This document shows positions 35,286-44,945 of a stretch of 64,000 bases of DNA, in pieces. Below the pieces are notes generated by a model. That model ran no database searches. It saw only the letters and a program-made list of their open reading frames with translations, and was not told the DNA's origin. The stretch's first letter is position 1; every line of letters begins with the position of its first letter. Source of the DNA: UMGS1865 sp045656885 (GTDB lineage Bacteria > Bacillota > Clostridia > Oscillospirales > CAG-272); NCBI GenBank assembly GCA_045656885.1, contig JAZORZ010000071.1:1-64000 (forward strand), given 5' to 3'. The position numbers and the translations under genes were made by a program.

Positions 35286-36011
35286 ATGAAACGATTTGTA
35301 AAAATATCTTCCCTGTGCATTGTTATCACCTTGATCATCACAATGCTTTGTGCACCCGTAAATGCGATTGGTAACACCGCAAGCAAACAAATTGTTGGAC
35401 ACGGCTCAGTCAGCGACGGTATTGGAAAACACACCACGGTGATTGATTTTGCGAGCTCTGACCTTGGCGGCTTTGTTCCTTTTGCCGGAACCGAGCCCCT
35501 GAACTTTGGCGCATCTGCCGTTTGGGGAACCAACGTGCTCAAGACCCCGCTTTCTTCCTCACAAAACGGGGTAGGTATTAAAAAGACCTTTGCCGACGCA
35601 TCTGCTTTTGCGGGCGCTACCACCCTTTCGGTACAACAGGTAGCACAGGCATCTGCCTACACGCTGACCCTGCACCTTTCGGGCATTGATAAAAACAATA
35701 CCCCCTTGACCTTTGTAGCAACCGTTGCTGCCACCACAAATCAATGGCAGACTGTTACCTTTGATATTTCCCCCTTCTTGTCTCTTGTCAACGAAAACGC
35801 CCCCTTGACGCTTTCGATTGTGGTGGCTACCGATGTCGGGGCCAATTCCGGTGCCGAATGGATGGTCAAGTCCATTTACGTATGCGCACCCCAAACCGTT
35901 CCCGAGATTCTTCTCCCGATTGCAGCGGCCGTTTGCGGTTTTGCGGTTGGGTTTGCCATCTTCTTTGTGATTTATCGCACCATGTGTAACAAAAAACGCC
36001 GCGCACACTGA
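35286..36011 (+). CDS. Secreted/anchored protein of unknown function
   Basis: 241 residues. Sec signal peptide (…IVITLIITMLCAPVNA), then a ~170-residue Ser/Thr-rich beta-sandwich-like region (TVIDFASSDLGGFVPFAG … WQTVTFDISPFLSLV), and a C-terminal transmembrane helix (~205-230) followed by a basic cytoplasmic tail (NKKRRAH). The carbohydrate-binding-module-like pattern (a 'WQTVTFDIS' strand is common in CBM-like discoidin folds) is an inference. It begins 3 nt after alr (SD AGAGGA) and precedes an AraC regulator by 13 nt. Confidence 0.68.
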   Translation: MKRFVKISSLCIVITLIITMLCAPVNAIGNTASKQIVGHGSVSDGIGKHTTVIDFASSDLGGFVPFAGTEPLNFGASAVWGTNVLKTPLSSSQNGVGIKKTFADASAFAGATTLSVQQVAQASAYTLTLHLSGIDKNNTPLTFVATVAATTNQWQTVTFDISPFLSLVNENAPLTLSIVVATDVGANSGAEWMVKSIYVCAPQTVPEILLPIAAAVCGFAVGFAIFFVIYRTMCNKKRRAH

Positions 36012-36024
36012 GAGGATCGCTGAT

Positions 36025-36861
36025 ATGTCATTGAACGTAAAATACGAGCACAAGCTGCAGGACATTGCGTTTTTGAGTGGACATCGCATTCAATACATAC
36101 CGCACCTGCACCGCGAATTGGAGCTCATATGTCTTTTAGAGGGTGACGTGATCGCCTATGCCGATTCGGTTCGCTACGAGCTGCACGCGGGCGATATTTT
36201 CCTCACCTTCCCAAATCAGATCCATTCCTATGAAAAGGTAACGGAAGAAACACACGTCGGCTTTATTTTTAAGCCCGATCTCTTGCCCGAGCTGATGGAG
36301 ACATTTACCATTGGCACACCTACCTCGCCTGTCATCACGGGGGCGGCAAACGATCCGCGCATTCGCGCGCTGATCGACGCTCTGACCGATACGATCACAC
36401 GTGAGGACTTCTCACACGTTTCCGAGCTTCGCCGCGGCTATCTGTTGGCCCTGTGTGCTGAGCTTATCCCCATGATGAAGATTTCCAAGCTCCCTTTGGG
36501 AGATTCGGAATCCTTACGCACCATCGTTTCCTTTTGCACCCAAAACTATGCCGAGAACCTTTCTCTTTCCCTCTTGGAAGAAAAGCTCCACCTGAACAAG
36601 TTTTACATTTCTCACTTGTTCAGCGGACGACTCGGCTTGGGCTTTAACGACTACATCAATTCCCTGCGCGTTTCCGAGGCCTGCCGATACCTACTCAACT
36701 CCTCGCTCAGCATCACAGAGATCGGCTCTCTGGTCGGTTTTAACACGCCGCGCACCTTTAACCGCGCATTTATCAAGCAGTTGGGGCTTTCCCCCTCGGA
36801 ATACCGCAAGCAGCGTATGCCCGAGATGCGCGCACACGTCAAACGCCTCTCCGAGGAGTAA
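36025..36861 (+). CDS. AraC-family transcriptional regulator
   Basis: 278 residues. N-terminal cupin (HLHRELELICLLEGDVIAYA, then YELHAGDIFLTFPNQIHSY) that usually binds a sugar-like ligand, and two C-terminal HTH motifs (LSLLEEKLHLNKFYISHLFS and SITEIGSLVGFNTPRTFNRA) ending LGLSPSEYRKQ. SD GAGAGGA, 13 nt after the previous gene. The target is unknown; the 85 nt to ahcY and the transporter-glycosidase gene elsewhere in the window are candidates only. Confidence 0.92.
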   Translation: MSLNVKYEHKLQDIAFLSGHRIQYIPHLHRELELICLLEGDVIAYADSVRYELHAGDIFLTFPNQIHSYEKVTEETHVGFIFKPDLLPELMETFTIGTPTSPVITGAANDPRIRALIDALTDTITREDFSHVSELRRGYLLALCAELIPMMKISKLPLGDSESLRTIVSFCTQNYAENLSLSLLEEKLHLNKFYISHLFSGRLGLGFNDYINSLRVSEACRYLLNSSLSITEIGSLVGFNTPRTFNRAFIKQLGLSPSEYRKQRMPEMRAHVKRLSEE

Positions 36862-36918
36862 AACGCGCAACCACGACACCCTGTTTGTCGCACATGTCTT
36901 ATTAAAAAGAAAAGAATA

Positions 36919-36931
36919 GCAATATTTGTCT
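36919..36931 (+). repeat. GCAATATTTGTCT motif copy 2
   Basis: Exact copy 15 nt before the ahcY start, preceded by AATA as in copy 3 (AATAGCAATATTTGTCT). Confidence 0.85.
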
Positions 36932-36946
36932 GATTGGAGAAATAAT

Positions 36947-38188
36947 ATGAGCCAAATTAAGGATATTAAACTCGCACCTTCGGGCGCGGACAAGATCGCA
37001 TGGGTTGCCTCTTATATGCCCATTCTCAACTCTGTAAAAGAAGAATTTGAAAGAACAAAACCCTTTGCGGGCAAGAAGATCTCGATGTCGATCCACCTGG
37101 AAGCCAAGACCGCATATCTTGCAAAGATCCTGCGTGCGGGCGGCGCCGAGGTTTGGGTAACGGGCTGCAATCCCCTTTCTACTCAGGATGACGTTGCGGC
37201 GGCTCTTGCTGCCGAGGGCTTCGAGGTCCACGCCATTCACGGCGTATCGATGGAAGAATACGTCGAGCACCTCAAAATGACACTTTCCTGCTGCCCCGAT
37301 CTCATCATCGACGACGGCGGCGACCTCATCTCGCTCCTTCACAGCGAATGCCGCGAATACGGCAAAAACTTGATTGGCGGTTGCGAAGAAACCACCACGG
37401 GTATTCACCGTCTGCTCTCCCGCGAAAAAGCAGGGCTGCTTGACTACACGATGATCGACGTGAACGACGCCGATTGCAAGCATTTGTTTGACAATCGCTA
37501 CGGCACGGGACAGTCGACACTGGACGGAATCATGAACGCCACCAACCTGATTATTGCCGGCAAGACTGTTGTAATTGCGGGCTACGGGTGGTGCGGAAAG
37601 GGCTTTGCAATGCGCGCAAAAGGCATGGGCGCGGTTGTAATTGTAACTGAGGTCGACCCCATTAAAGCCATTGAAGCAACCATGGACGGCTTTACCGTTA
37701 TGCCCATGGACGAAGCCGCAAAATACGGCGATTTGTTCGTTACCCTGACCGGCTGCGCGGATGTTCTTGTAAAGCGTCATTTTGAAACCATGAAGGACGG
37801 TGTTCTGCTTGCCAACAGCGGTCACTTTGACGTAGAAATTAATAAGGATCACCTTGCAGAGCTTGCAACCGAGATTTGGGAACGCAAGCCCAACATTCGC
37901 GGTTACCGCATGGCAGACGGCCGCGTGCTCAATCTGCTTGCCGACGGCCGACTTGTCAACCTTGCAGCAGGTAACGGCCATCCCGCCGAAATTATGGATA
38001 TGTCCTTTGGTATTCAGGCAAAGAGCTTGGCATACCTTGCCAAGAACGGCAAGAGCTTGGATAAAAAAGTTTACGCCGTTCCCACCGAGATCGACCGCGA
38101 GGTCGCCCTCATCAAGCTCAACTCCACGGGCGTGAATATCGATGTTCTCACCCCCGAACAAGAAGAATATCTCGCTCGCGTTGAGTAA
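36947..38188 (+). CDS. ahcY: Adenosylhomocysteinase
   Basis: 413 residues. Splits S-adenosylhomocysteine to adenosine and homocysteine with bound NAD. Seen: SIHLEAKTAYLAKILRAGGA, LIIDDGGDLISLLH, EETTTGIHRL, NRYGTGQSTLDGIMNATN, and the Rossmann site VIAGYGWCGKGFAMRAKGMG. It lacks the ~40-residue insert and long C-terminal tail of the eukaryotic-type enzyme, and it ends LTPEQEEYLARVE like Thermotoga/archaeal forms. ATG with SD TTGGAGA. Confidence 0.95.
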   Translation: MSQIKDIKLAPSGADKIAWVASYMPILNSVKEEFERTKPFAGKKISMSIHLEAKTAYLAKILRAGGAEVWVTGCNPLSTQDDVAAALAAEGFEVHAIHGVSMEEYVEHLKMTLSCCPDLIIDDGGDLISLLHSECREYGKNLIGGCEETTTGIHRLLSREKAGLLDYTMIDVNDADCKHLFDNRYGTGQSTLDGIMNATNLIIAGKTVVIAGYGWCGKGFAMRAKGMGAVVIVTEVDPIKAIEATMDGFTVMPMDEAAKYGDLFVTLTGCADVLVKRHFETMKDGVLLANSGHFDVEINKDHLAELATEIWERKPNIRGYRMADGRVLNLLADGRLVNLAAGNGHPAEIMDMSFGIQAKSLAYLAKNGKSLDKKVYAVPTEIDREVALIKLNSTGVNIDVLTPEQEEYLARVE

Positions 38189-38243
38189 ACCAAAGCCACG
38201 TATATTTTTCTTTTATTTCCTTATTTGTTATTTATTTACAATA

Positions 38244-38256
38244 GCAATATTTGTCT
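38244..38256 (+). repeat. GCAATATTTGTCT motif copy 3
   Basis: Exact copy 42 nt before the mnmG start, in the context AATAGCAATATTTGTCT shared with copy 2. Confidence 0.85.
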
Positions 38257-38297
38257 TGTTTTTGTTTTGAGTTCAAAGTTGAAGGAGTTTCCTCTCG

Positions 38298-40235
38298 ATG
38301 TTAAATCAACCCCAAAATAACCAAAATTCTCTTTCCTGTCGCGTTGCTGTTATCGGTGCGGGACATGCAGGTATTGAGGCAGCTCTCGCCTCGGCACGGC
38401 TCGGCGTTGATACCGTTCTGTTTACAATGTCGCTCGAGTCGATTGCCAACATGCCCTGCAACCCTTCCATCGGTGGAACAGCTAAGGGACACCTCGTTTA
38501 TGAGATAGATGCCCTGGGCGGCGAAATGGGCCGCGCTGCGGATCTGGTCACCCTGCAATCCCGTCTTCTTAATATGGGAAAAGGCGTTGCCGTACAAAGC
38601 AAGCGCGTGCAAGCAGACCGCAAAAAGTATCAATCTATTATGAAGCGCACGCTTGAAACAACGCCCAATTTGCGTCTTGTGCAATCCGAGGTGACCGCAA
38701 TATTTGTCTCTTCTAACGACAAATGTAGTGAGTTGTTAGAAAAAAGAGAAGATAATACCGCAATATTTGTCTCAGGTTTACAAACGCGCTTGGGCGAGAA
38801 ATGGGATTGTGATTGTATTATTGTTGCCACAGGAACCTACCTTGAGAGTGCTATTTTTGTGGGCGACGTCAGCTACGAAGCAGGCCCCGACGGCTTTCTT
38901 CCCGCCAAGGGTCTCTCTGCTTCTCTAGAAGAGATTGGCGTCAAACTGCTCCGTTTTAAGACAGGTACGCCCGCGCGAATTAAGCGTGAGACCATCGATT
39001 TCTCGGTACTCGAGGAGCAACCTGGTGATAAATTTATTCTCCCTTACTCTTCCCTTCATGACGAAAACTTCTTCAAGGATTTTGAACAGATCAGTTGCCA
39101 CATCGTTTATACCAATTCCGAGACCCACCGCATCATTCGCGAGAATATCACACGCAGCGCCCTTTATTCGGGCAAGATCCACGGCACAGGCCCTCGCTAC
39201 TGCCCCTCGATTGAGGACAAGCTCGTTCGCTTTGCCGATAAGGAGCGACACCAGCTCTTTGTAGAGCCAATGGGTGCCGATACCTCGGAAATCTATCTGC
39301 AGGGCTTTTCCACCTCTCTCCCAACAGATGTGCAGGTCAAAATGCTGCATTCTCTTACGGGATTTGAGAATGCCGAGATCATGCGGTATGCCTACGCCAT
39401 CGAATATGACTGCGCTGACCCCTTGCAAATGGATGCAACGCTCGAATTTAAGCATATCAAAGGCCTTTTTGGCGCAGGACAGTTCAATGGTACATCCGGC
39501 TATGAGGAAGCCGCCGCACAAGGCCTTGTTGCAGGCATCAATGCTGCAAGACGTGTCAAAAACCTTCCTTCTATTATATTACCGCGCTCCGGCAGCTACA
39601 TTGGCACCTTAATTGACGATCTTGTCACCAAAGGAACCAACGAACCCTACCGTATGATGACCTCTCGCTCGGAGTATCGTCTGCTTTTGCGTCAAGATAA
39701 CGCAGATTTGCGTCTGACACCCATCGGATACGAGGCAGGACTCATTGATGAGGCCCGTTATCAGGCGTTTTTGTGCAAAAAAGAGGCACAAGAGGCCGAA
39801 AAAGAGCGATTGGAGCAAACATTTGTATCTCCCGCACTTGCAAATCCTCTCCTGGAGCGCATTGGCGAAACTACGCTTAAATCCGGCTCTTCCTTGGCAA
39901 ATTTGCTCCGCAGACCCGCCGTTACCTATGATTTGCTTGCAGAAATTGATACAAATCGCCCCGAATTGCCTTATTCTGTGCAACTTTCGGTTGAAACCGA
40001 CACAAAATATAAAGGTTACACCGACCGCCAGATAGCCGACGTTGAAAGACAAAAGAAATTCGAGGCAAAATCACTCCCCGAAAGCATCGATTACACAAAA
40101 ATAAAAGGTTTACGCCTTGAAGCCGCGCAAAAATTGGCAAACATTCGCCCCAAAACACTCGGCCAAGCCGCGCGCGTTAGCGGTGTTAATCCCGCCGACA
40201 TTACCGTTTTGATGATTTATTTAGAAATGAAATGA
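38298..40235 (+). CDS. mnmG: tRNA U34 carboxymethylaminomethyl modification enzyme MnmG (GidA)
   Basis: 645 residues. FAD protein that with MnmE modifies wobble uridine of several tRNAs. Rossmann VAVIGAGHAGIEAALASARL, then NPSIGGTAKGHLVYEIDALG, GLFGAGQFNGTSGYEEAAAQ, and the C-terminal helical domain (EARYQAFLCKK…YKGYTDRQIADVE). It carries a 21-residue in-frame insertion bounded by two TAIFVS copies (about residues 133-158), encoded by motif copies 4 and 5. SD GAAGGAG. mnmE is not beside it; rsmG follows 9 nt after the stop. Confidence 0.95.
   Translation: MLNQPQNNQNSLSCRVAVIGAGHAGIEAALASARLGVDTVLFTMSLESIANMPCNPSIGGTAKGHLVYEIDALGGEMGRAADLVTLQSRLLNMGKGVAVQSKRVQADRKKYQSIMKRTLETTPNLRLVQSEVTAIFVSSNDKCSELLEKREDNTAIFVSGLQTRLGEKWDCDCIIVATGTYLESAIFVGDVSYEAGPDGFLPAKGLSASLEEIGVKLLRFKTGTPARIKRETIDFSVLEEQPGDKFILPYSSLHDENFFKDFEQISCHIVYTNSETHRIIRENITRSALYSGKIHGTGPRYCPSIEDKLVRFADKERHQLFVEPMGADTSEIYLQGFSTSLPTDVQVKMLHSLTGFENAEIMRYAYAIEYDCADPLQMDATLEFKHIKGLFGAGQFNGTSGYEEAAAQGLVAGINAARRVKNLPSIILPRSGSYIGTLIDDLVTKGTNEPYRMMTSRSEYRLLLRQDNADLRLTPIGYEAGLIDEARYQAFLCKKEAQEAEKERLEQTFVSPALANPLLERIGETTLKSGSSLANLLRRPAVTYDLLAEIDTNRPELPYSVQLSVETDTKYKGYTDRQIADVERQKKFEAKSLPESIDYTKIKGLRLEAAQKLANIRPKTLGQAARVSGVNPADITVLMIYLEMK
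38694..38773 (+). repeat. 63-bp in-frame insertion in mnmG bounded by 17-bp direct repeats
   Basis: ACCGCAATATTTGTCTC occurs at 38694-38710 and again at 38757-38773, exactly 63 bp (21 codons) apart. Both include the GCAATATTTGTCT word (38697-38709 and 38760-38772). Between them TTCTAAC…GTTAGAA can form a stem. The encoded insert lies in a loop before the CIIVATGTYL strand, where family members vary in length. Confidence 0.8.
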
Positions 40236-40244
40236 GGTTTTTCC

Positions 40245-40973
40245 TTGGATTTTACTACTTTTTCGCAGATTTTTAACACTGCGGCAGCCAAAAACGGCAT
40301 TTTAATACCAAACGAAGCACAAATGCTTCAATTTTACCGCTTTACAGAGTATCTTTTAGAAGTAAACGCGCACACCAATCTGACCGCCATCCGAGAACCT
40401 GTTGGCGTTGTTGATAAACACTATATTGACTCTCTTTTAGCAATGGATCTCATTCCGAATGGAGCTCGCGTGCTTGATTTGGGTTGTGGACCGGGATTTC
40501 CGTCCATTCCACTTGCCATCATGCGCCCCGATTTAGAGATCACCGCACTTGACAGTACCGCAAAAAAGATTGATTTTGTGCAAAAAAGTGCAGAAATCCT
40601 GCAATTATCCAACTTAAAAAGTGTTTGCGGGCGTGCAGAAGACGCAAAATTAAGAAAAATGCTTGGTAAGCACGATATTGTGGTAAGTCGTGCCGTGGCG
40701 CGGCTCAACGTGTTGTGTGAACTCTGTATTCCATATTTGAAAATCGGTGGCTGTTTGGTTGCATTAAAAGGCGCTAAATATGAGGAGGAATTGGTCGAGG
40801 CAACCAACGCAATCAAGATTTTAGGCGCGGAAACCACTAAAACAGAACAAAAAGAGCTCATTACAGCCGATAACCAAGCAGAAACACGCGGAATAATCAT
40901 TATTCAATCCAAAAAAGAAGCACCAAGCCAATATCCGCGTGCCTACGCAGCCATTCTTAAAAAACCGTTATAA
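40245..40973 (+). CDS. rsmG: 16S rRNA (guanine527-N7)-methyltransferase
   Basis: 242 residues (GidB). SAM-binding motif VLDLGCGPGFPSIPLAIMRP, then ITALDSTAKKIDFVQ, KHDIVVSRAVARL and GGCLVALKG. The start is TTG 40245 with GAGG 7 nt upstream; no ATG is available near the expected N-terminus. It is cotranscribed with mnmG and followed directly by the parS array. Confidence 0.95.
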   Translation: MDFTTFSQIFNTAAAKNGILIPNEAQMLQFYRFTEYLLEVNAHTNLTAIREPVGVVDKHYIDSLLAMDLIPNGARVLDLGCGPGFPSIPLAIMRPDLEITALDSTAKKIDFVQKSAEILQLSNLKSVCGRAEDAKLRKMLGKHDIVVSRAVARLNVLCELCIPYLKIGGCLVALKGAKYEEELVEATNAIKILGAETTKTEQKELITADNQAETRGIIIIQSKKEAPSQYPRAYAAILKKPL

Positions 40974-40977
40974 ATAA

Positions 40978-40993
40978 AGTTTCACGTGAAACA
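40978..40993. promoter_or_regulatory. parS site 1
   Basis: Contains GTTTCACGTGAAAC, the core of the ParB recognition palindrome (consensus TGTTTCACGTGAAACA), with A at the first base. Confidence 0.93.
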
Positions 40994-41012
40994 ATTATCT
41001 CTGTTGTTGATA

Positions 41013-41028
41013 TGTTTCACGTGAAACT
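41013..41028. promoter_or_regulatory. parS site 2
   Basis: TGTTTCACGTGAAACT; 15 of 16 bases match the parS consensus. The centre lies 35 bp from site 1. Confidence 0.95.
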
Positions 41029-41047
41029 CTTTGTTTTTATTGCCATA

Positions 41048-41063
41048 TGTTTCACGTGAAACA
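41048..41063. promoter_or_regulatory. parS site 3 (perfect)
   Basis: Perfect 16-bp consensus TGTTTCACGTGAAACA, further flanked by CATA/TATG, which extends the palindrome. The centre is 35 bp from site 2. Confidence 0.97.
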
Positions 41064-41083
41064 TATGCTCGCTGTTGGGTGTT

Positions 41084-41099
41084 TGTTTCACGTGAAACG
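41084..41099. promoter_or_regulatory. parS site 4
   Basis: TGTTTCACGTGAAACG, 15 of 16 consensus. Spacing from site 3 is 36 bp, so all four sites are at about 35-bp intervals. Confidence 0.95.
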
Positions 41100-41139
41100 T
41101 GATTTTTTTGATATTTCTTTAATTTATTTGCAAAAAACA

Positions 41140-41168
41140 TTGCATTTTTGTAAAAAATGTGGTATAAT
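41140..41168 (+). promoter_or_regulatory. Promoter of parA-parB
   Basis: TTGCAT (41140-41145), 17 nt, TATAAT (41163-41168). It lies just downstream of the four parS sites, so ParB spreading could autoregulate it. Confidence 0.75.
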
Positions 41169-41219
41169 AATAAAAAAAACACAACCTTTACAACTTACAT
41201 CAAAGAGAGGATTTACATT

Positions 41220-41981
41220 ATGGGAAAAATTATTGCTTTCGCAAACCAAAAAGGCGGCGTTGGTAAAACAACCTCCGCAGTAAATATTGCAGCATCTTTG
41301 GGCGTTTTGGGCTACAAAGTGCTCATGATCGACCTTGACCCCCAAGGAAATGCCACCAGCGGCGTGGGCGTTATCAAAAAGAGCTTGAAAATGACCGCTT
41401 TTGATCTTCTGACCACCGATGCTACCGTTCAAGACGTTATGATCAAGACAAAATTTGATAATTTGAGCATCATTCCTACCAATACAACACTTGCACGCGC
41501 AGAATATGAGCTCGCAGACGTTGAAAACGGCGAATTTGTTATCAAAAATAAGCTCGCTCCTGTTTTGGACGGCTTTGATTACGTTATTATTGACTGTCCT
41601 CCGTCTCTTGGCATGCTTACCGTTAACGCAATGACTGCCGCAAACGGCGTTGTTATCCCCATGCAATGCGAATTTTTCGCACTTGAGGGACTTTCTCAGC
41701 TGATGTTTACCATTAGCCGCATCAAATCGCATTATAATAAGGAACTCAACGTTACCGGTATCCTTATTACCATGTATAACAACCGCCTCATTCTCTCCGC
41801 ACAGGTTCTCAACGAGCTGAGAAAGCACTATGCGGACAAGCTGTTTGAGACAACCGTATCCAGAAACGTTAAGCTTTCCGAAGCTCCCAGCTTTGGTGCA
41901 CCCGTTTATTACCACGAAAAGCGCTCCAAGGGTGCTATTGAGTACCTGAATATTGCAAAAGAGCTTGCGGAGCGCATTTAA
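41220..41981 (+). CDS. parA: ParA/Soj chromosome-partitioning ATPase
   Basis: 253 residues. Deviant Walker A FANQKGGVGKTTSAVNIA (Lys11 and Lys16), Walker B VLMIDLDPQGNATSG, and VIIDCPPSLGMLTVNAM. Works with ParB-parS to segregate the origin and, as Soj, modulates DnaA. Start ATG 41220 with SD AGAGAGG. It is 11 nt before parB. Confidence 0.96.
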   Translation: MGKIIAFANQKGGVGKTTSAVNIAASLGVLGYKVLMIDLDPQGNATSGVGVIKKSLKMTAFDLLTTDATVQDVMIKTKFDNLSIIPTNTTLARAEYELADVENGEFVIKNKLAPVLDGFDYVIIDCPPSLGMLTVNAMTAANGVVIPMQCEFFALEGLSQLMFTISRIKSHYNKELNVTGILITMYNNRLILSAQVLNELRKHYADKLFETTVSRNVKLSEAPSFGAPVYYHEKRSKGAIEYLNIAKELAERI

Positions 41982-41992
41982 GGAGGTAGCAA

Positions 41993-42892
41993 ATGGCAAA
42001 ATCAAGAAGTGGACTGGGGCGCGACTTCTATTCCTTGCTTGATGACAATATTTTAGCAAGTGATAAGACGTCTGCTGCCACCAATTTGCGTATTTCGCAG
42101 GTAGAACCTCGCAGCGACCAGCCCAGAAAGGAGTTTTCTCCCGAGGCACTCGGTCAGTTGGCAGATTCTATTGCACAATTTGGCGTTTTGCAACCCATTA
42201 TCGTTCGTGAGAGCGCACTTTTGGAAGGGAACTACGAAATTATTGCCGGTGAACGCCGTTGGAGAGCTTCCAAAATGGCAGGACTGAGCGAAATTCCCGC
42301 AGTTATCCTTGACGGTGACGATCTCAAGGCGGCTCAAGTTGCCGTTATTGAGAACGTACAGCGCGAAGACCTCAATCCCGTCGAAGAAGCATTCGCTTAC
42401 GATGCTCTGATTGAGCGTTTTGGTCTGACACAAGAGCAGGTTGCAAAGCAAGTAGGCAAGAGCCGCTCCGCAATCACCAACTGCTTGCGTTTGTTGGATC
42501 TTCCCGATGAGGTTTTGGATCTTTTGAAGAGAGGCGAGCTTTCCGCGGGCCACGCACGTGCATTGCTCGGGCTTGATAATGAAGAACAGATGGCCCCTTT
42601 GGCAATGAAGGTTGTTGAAAAAGGTCTTTCTGTTCGCGATGTTGAGCGCACGGTTCGTCTGATGAACTATACCCCTGACGAGGTGGATACCGAAGAGCAA
42701 AACGAAGCAAAGCAGAGAAAAGCATACATGCACGATCTCGAGCATCGCGCCGTTTCTGTTCTCGGCAGACGTGTTCGCATTCTTAAAACTGCCAAAAAGA
42801 AGGTTGTTGAGCTGGCTTACAGCGACGATGACGACCTGGCAGAGCTCCTTAAGAGCATTTGCGGCGGAGACTTTTTCGCTGACAACGATTAA
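41993..42892 (+). CDS. parB: ParB/Spo0J chromosome-partitioning protein
   Basis: 299 residues. N-terminal CTPase/ParB domain: QPRKEFSPEALGQLADSIAQ, GVLQPIIVR, IIAGERRWRASKMAG, and VIENVQREDLNPVEEAFAY. The HTH QEQVAKQVGKSRSAITNCLR recognises parS; LSAGHARALLGL follows. The C-terminal dimerisation domain is present. SD AAGGAGG. Its four binding sites lie 0.9 kb upstream. Confidence 0.96.
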   Translation: MAKSRSGLGRDFYSLLDDNILASDKTSAATNLRISQVEPRSDQPRKEFSPEALGQLADSIAQFGVLQPIIVRESALLEGNYEIIAGERRWRASKMAGLSEIPAVILDGDDLKAAQVAVIENVQREDLNPVEEAFAYDALIERFGLTQEQVAKQVGKSRSAITNCLRLLDLPDEVLDLLKRGELSAGHARALLGLDNEEQMAPLAMKVVEKGLSVRDVERTVRLMNYTPDEVDTEEQNEAKQRKAYMHDLEHRAVSVLGRRVRILKTAKKKVVELAYSDDDDLAELLKSICGGDFFADND

Positions 42893-42919
42893 TTTACGAT
42901 TACCATTTGGAGAAAAACA

Positions 42920-44200
<1,281 letters not shown>

Positions 44201-44236
44201 TTTTTCTCCCATTCAAAACTGTAAAGGAGAATGCTT

Positions 44237-44890
44237 ATGCTAACCCCTGCTGTCGTTTTTTCTCTCGCCGCCAGCTCCTCTTTTTGGGAGCAATTTGCAG
44301 GATGGTATCAAAATTCCACCCTTGGCGAGTTGATACGCTATTTTAAGGAAACCTATTTTTCCATTCGTTTTGGGGCATACGACAATTTTTCCGTTACCGA
44401 GCAAACCGCAAGCATCATTAACAAAATCATACCCGCGCTTGTTTTGGGAATCATCGTTGCCGCTATCGCGACTGTTTTCAGCCGCCGCGCATTAGGCGGT
44501 TTTGTTAAGACGTTATGCAAAAAAGAGGCATTTTCACCCGAGAATGCGGTAACGTTGTTTGATACCGGCGCGTTTCGTAGCACGGTCGTGCGACGCGAAC
44601 TGTGCCGCGGTGCGTTCTTGCGAAAGGTCGTACTTTGCCGCGAGGAACAAGCGTTTTTGAGTGAAAAAGGGAAGGACGCTACGTACGAAATCGATTTTAC
44701 CAAGGATCATTTCTACATTCCCGAGGACCTCAAATACCGTGCCGAAAATCGCTTTAGACAAAAGGGAACGGGTTGGCCGACCGTTGTACTGACGGTCATT
44801 CTGGTTCCCCTCGTTGTGGGGCTGCTTTGCCGTTTTATGCCCAACATATTGCAATTTGCCGACTCTATTATCACGTTTTTCGCACCATAA
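44237..44890 (+). CDS. Conserved-type membrane protein after serS, unknown
   Basis: 217 residues. A short N-terminal hydrophobic region, a helix at ~60-80 (IIPALVLGIIVAAIATVFS), a ~100-residue basic cytoplasmic-looking domain with several Cys (KTLCKKEAF, RRELCRGAFLRKVVLC), and a C-terminal helix (TVVLTVILVPLVVGLL). ATG 44237 is chosen because SD AAAGGAG is 7 nt away; ATG 44231 would be only 1 nt from it. I recognise no family. It ends with a terminator. Confidence 0.65.
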   Translation: MLTPAVVFSLAASSSFWEQFAGWYQNSTLGELIRYFKETYFSIRFGAYDNFSVTEQTASIINKIIPALVLGIIVAAIATVFSRRALGGFVKTLCKKEAFSPENAVTLFDTGAFRSTVVRRELCRGAFLRKVVLCREEQAFLSEKGKDATYEIDFTKDHFYIPEDLKYRAENRFRQKGTGWPTVVLTVILVPLVVGLLCRFMPNILQFADSIITFFAP

Positions 44891-44899
44891 AAAAAGAAA

Positions 44900-44929
44900 A
44901 GCACCTGTGTTTTTTCACAGGTGCTTTTT
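44900..44929 (+). terminator. Terminator after the parAB-serS operon
   Basis: Stem AGCACCTGTG/CACAGGTGCT with a T-rich loop, followed by TTTTTG. With the A run on the left it could also serve the minus-strand gene that ends at 44946. Confidence 0.88.
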
Positions 44930-44945
44930 GTGTTGTGAAACTTGA

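Noticed and set aside
36862..36946. SAH riboswitch before ahcY
   Set aside because: The 85-nt gap has no GC-rich SAH-aptamer core; it carries only the 13-bp word and the SD.
38694..38773. Intein or frameshift in mnmG
   Set aside because: 21 in-frame codons without splicing motifs; the frame is intact on both sides.
40978..41099. Four regularly spaced repeats looking like a short CRISPR array
   Set aside because: The repeats are 16-bp perfect or near-perfect parS palindromes next to parA/parB, and the spacers are only about 20 bp with no cas genes.
42893..42919. T-box leader expected before serS
   Set aside because: Only 27 nt separate parB and serS; no stems or T-box sequence.
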